64,000 bases of DNA, taken from NCBI GenBank assembly GCA_031761405.1, contig JASEVX010000001.1:113695516-113759515 (forward strand). Direction: 5' to 3'. Shown here piece by piece: positions 53,701 to 56,700 of the stretch. Below the pieces are notes generated by a model that was not told the DNA's origin, did no database searches, and worked only from the letters and a program-made list of their open reading frames with translations. Both the position numbers and the translations under genes were made by a program. Numbering within the stretch: the first letter of the stretch is position 1; each line of letters opens with the position of its first letter. The stretch comes from Serripes groenlandicus (Eukaryota; Mollusca; Bivalvia; Cardiida; Cardiidae).

Positions 53701-56700
53701 CTTATTGCCGCCTCTGCAGCAGACGGCTTTTTGAAAACATAATGACAAAAGAAGAAATTGCACAAAACGTGCAATTTCTCCTTTTGCCACAATGTTTTCC
53801 CCTTTTTGTTACAGGTTAATCCATTCAATTATAGAGATTTTCTATTTTTTGACAAAATATGTTCAAACTCGTCTGCTGCAGAATTGCCGTATGAGGGAAA
53901 GGGTTAACCCTGATTCCTGAGCACCAAGGAAGGAAGCCATTAATACTTGTTTGTAAGTCTTTGATTTAACCTGTGAGGTTTGAAGGCTAGGTACACAATC
54001 TAACCACTACACCACAACTAAGTCGGCCTTAGATAAACAAACTAATTAAATTATTCTTTACTTTAATTATTACTAATAACTGATTTATGTACTTAAATAA
54101 ATTTCAGAGAAAAAGGGAACAAGTGGAAGCATTCACCAAACAGGCAGTGAGAGAACTTCAGAAACATCATAACCAGAGTTGGGTTGTTCAACAACAATAT
54201 CGGTATGTGCTGTTCTTATGAATTCTGTTTGATGACTACTTTCTTCAAATCTATTTAATTTGTCTATTCAAGAAAAGAGTTTATTAGTTTAGTTCCTAAG
54301 AATCTTGTCAAATTACAGGTCAAATGTAGATGTTGAATTCAAGACTAAAATTATGTTTGAACTTGAAGCCCTTGAGAGAGATATTGACTTGTTAAAGGAA
54401 GCTGGACAGAAAACTGCTGTGAGTATTCTATTTGATTTATTTTTTTCCAATCAAAAAGTTCTACAAACCCTTTCCTACAAATAACTAGCAGACAACTTTG
54501 AAAGCATCCTGGCAATGTATAGAAAATCTCTGTAAATTAAAGTTTAATTACTAAATTGATATGAAAACATTGTGGCAAAAGAAGAAATTGCTTATTATGA
54601 GCAATTTCTCCTTTTGGCTCAATTGGTTTCAAAAATCGTCTGCTACAGATGCATCAAAATGTGTTAATTACTATAAAATGTAATGTATAATTTGTTCTAG
54701 TAAATCCAAACAAACAAGTTTAATTAAGAAAGTGACTATCTTTACATATACTGCTTCAGCAGTTCTTAACATGCAAATTTACTGAATATATTTTGGAAAC
54801 CTCAGATATTCAGCTGACGGTTTGCATTGCCTACACAAGTTGACTGCTGTCTATTTTGAACAGCTCTTGTCAGGTCTTCATCAAACTTGCTGTGAGTGTA
54901 AGCTTGATTGCTACAGTGACAGGTGTTATGTCCCATGAATTGGCAAAATTTGACTAAATTAGCTATGTTTTCTGTCTAACTTGAAGAAAATGCATCGAAT
55001 CATCATCAAACTGGCTGTAAAAGCATAATATCTTGACTGATTACATAAGTTAATTACATAGGTCTTTGGCATGCTTATTTTGGGCGAGCTTGGCACTCTT
55101 GTTACTGATTATCAATTTAATCTTTTCAGGAAGTTTACAAGTACCAACTAGATGTTTTAAGTAAAAACACAGCACGACAGACTTTAAGGTATTAAACTCT
55201 TCCCTGCATACAACAAATCTGCAGCAGACAACTTTGAAAACGATTAACTGAAGAAACAAAATGGAAACTATAAAAAGAAAAATAATTATTGAATAATGTT
55301 ATTGTGGCAAAAGGATAAATTGCGTGCAATGAACAATTTCTCCATTTGTCACAGTCTTTATGAATGGCATTTGCTGCAGAGGCTTCAGAAAGTGTCTGTA
55401 TGTTGGAAAAAGTTAACATGTTTTTTAAGAGATACAATTGATAAGAAATTTTGGTAAGTTACTACTAGAACAAGATTTTTTTTCTGCAAAACTTTCGGGG
55501 GGGGGGGGGGGGGGTGGAGGAACGACCAGCAATTTTGAGGGTACCACCTATAGAATTTTAATTATTTTTTGGGCACCCCCCATAGAATAAAATTCCAATT
55601 TTACCCCCCTCCTAGAGAATTAAATTTAATTAAATTATCACATTCATAGCAATTTTATTCATGTTTTATACTTTTTAACACATTCAAGCAGATCCAAATT
55701 AAAATGCATGTGTTAAAAGACATCCAGTAGTATCATATTTGACCATGACCAAGAGTGTACCTTCCTAGATAACCCAAACCCAGTCGGTAGCAATGCAGGC
55801 TCAGCCATTTTTCTTTCCTATGTTTGACAAGAGTCAATGTGACATGCATCTTCCACCAATCTTCTAAGTCTATGTGGAAAAGCAGCCAGTTGCTTTGGGA
55901 AGATTGTTGTGCGAAATACTGGTGTGTGAAAACCAGGAAATACATTTATAGTAGGTAACTGGCTGTCGTGATATAACTGATAAACGGCGTTAAACTCGAA
56001 TCAATCATATTTATAACACAATTGGCTGAAATATGAGGTCAAGTTTGTAACGGACCATTGCCAATGCTAAATAATAGTGTGGCAAACTGGTCTAGTATGG
56101 AGAAATCCACAAAATGTAATTTGGACTAGATGAAATAATGAACATGTATTTCAATCTTTGTTCCAACAACCATCATTTATACTTAGAGGGCAACACACTG
56201 CCTTTAAAATACAATATAAAGACAAAACCTCGGACTGGGTGTGTCTTGCCTTTCTTGGAGATTATTGTTCTGATAATTTGTGCCGAGCCCCAGAAGCTCA
56301 GTCAGGGGTTGTGAGTTTGAATCCAGACTTTCTTTCCGACGTTTGACAAAAGTCAATGCGACATGCATCATTTGTCTTCCATCAATGGGCCAAGTCTGTG
56401 GAAAAAGCAGCCACTTGCTGGGGGAGATCTCGTATCCAACGATTAAAAATTAGAAAACGCTCGACATTGAATTCCCGCCGAATTTATTACAGGTTTTTTA
56501 TACAGTAAAAAGAACGACCATCCACAGAATTAAAATACATCTTTTGCCCACTACCTAGAGAATTTTATATAGCTTGTAGTTCCTCCCCCCCCCGACATTT
56601 TTTTCTAAAACAGCCCTGAGAAGAAGAGATGTGATGTAGCTATAAACACAGATACAGACTTAAATTACTGATTGTGTTTTGCAGTACAATATATATCCAA

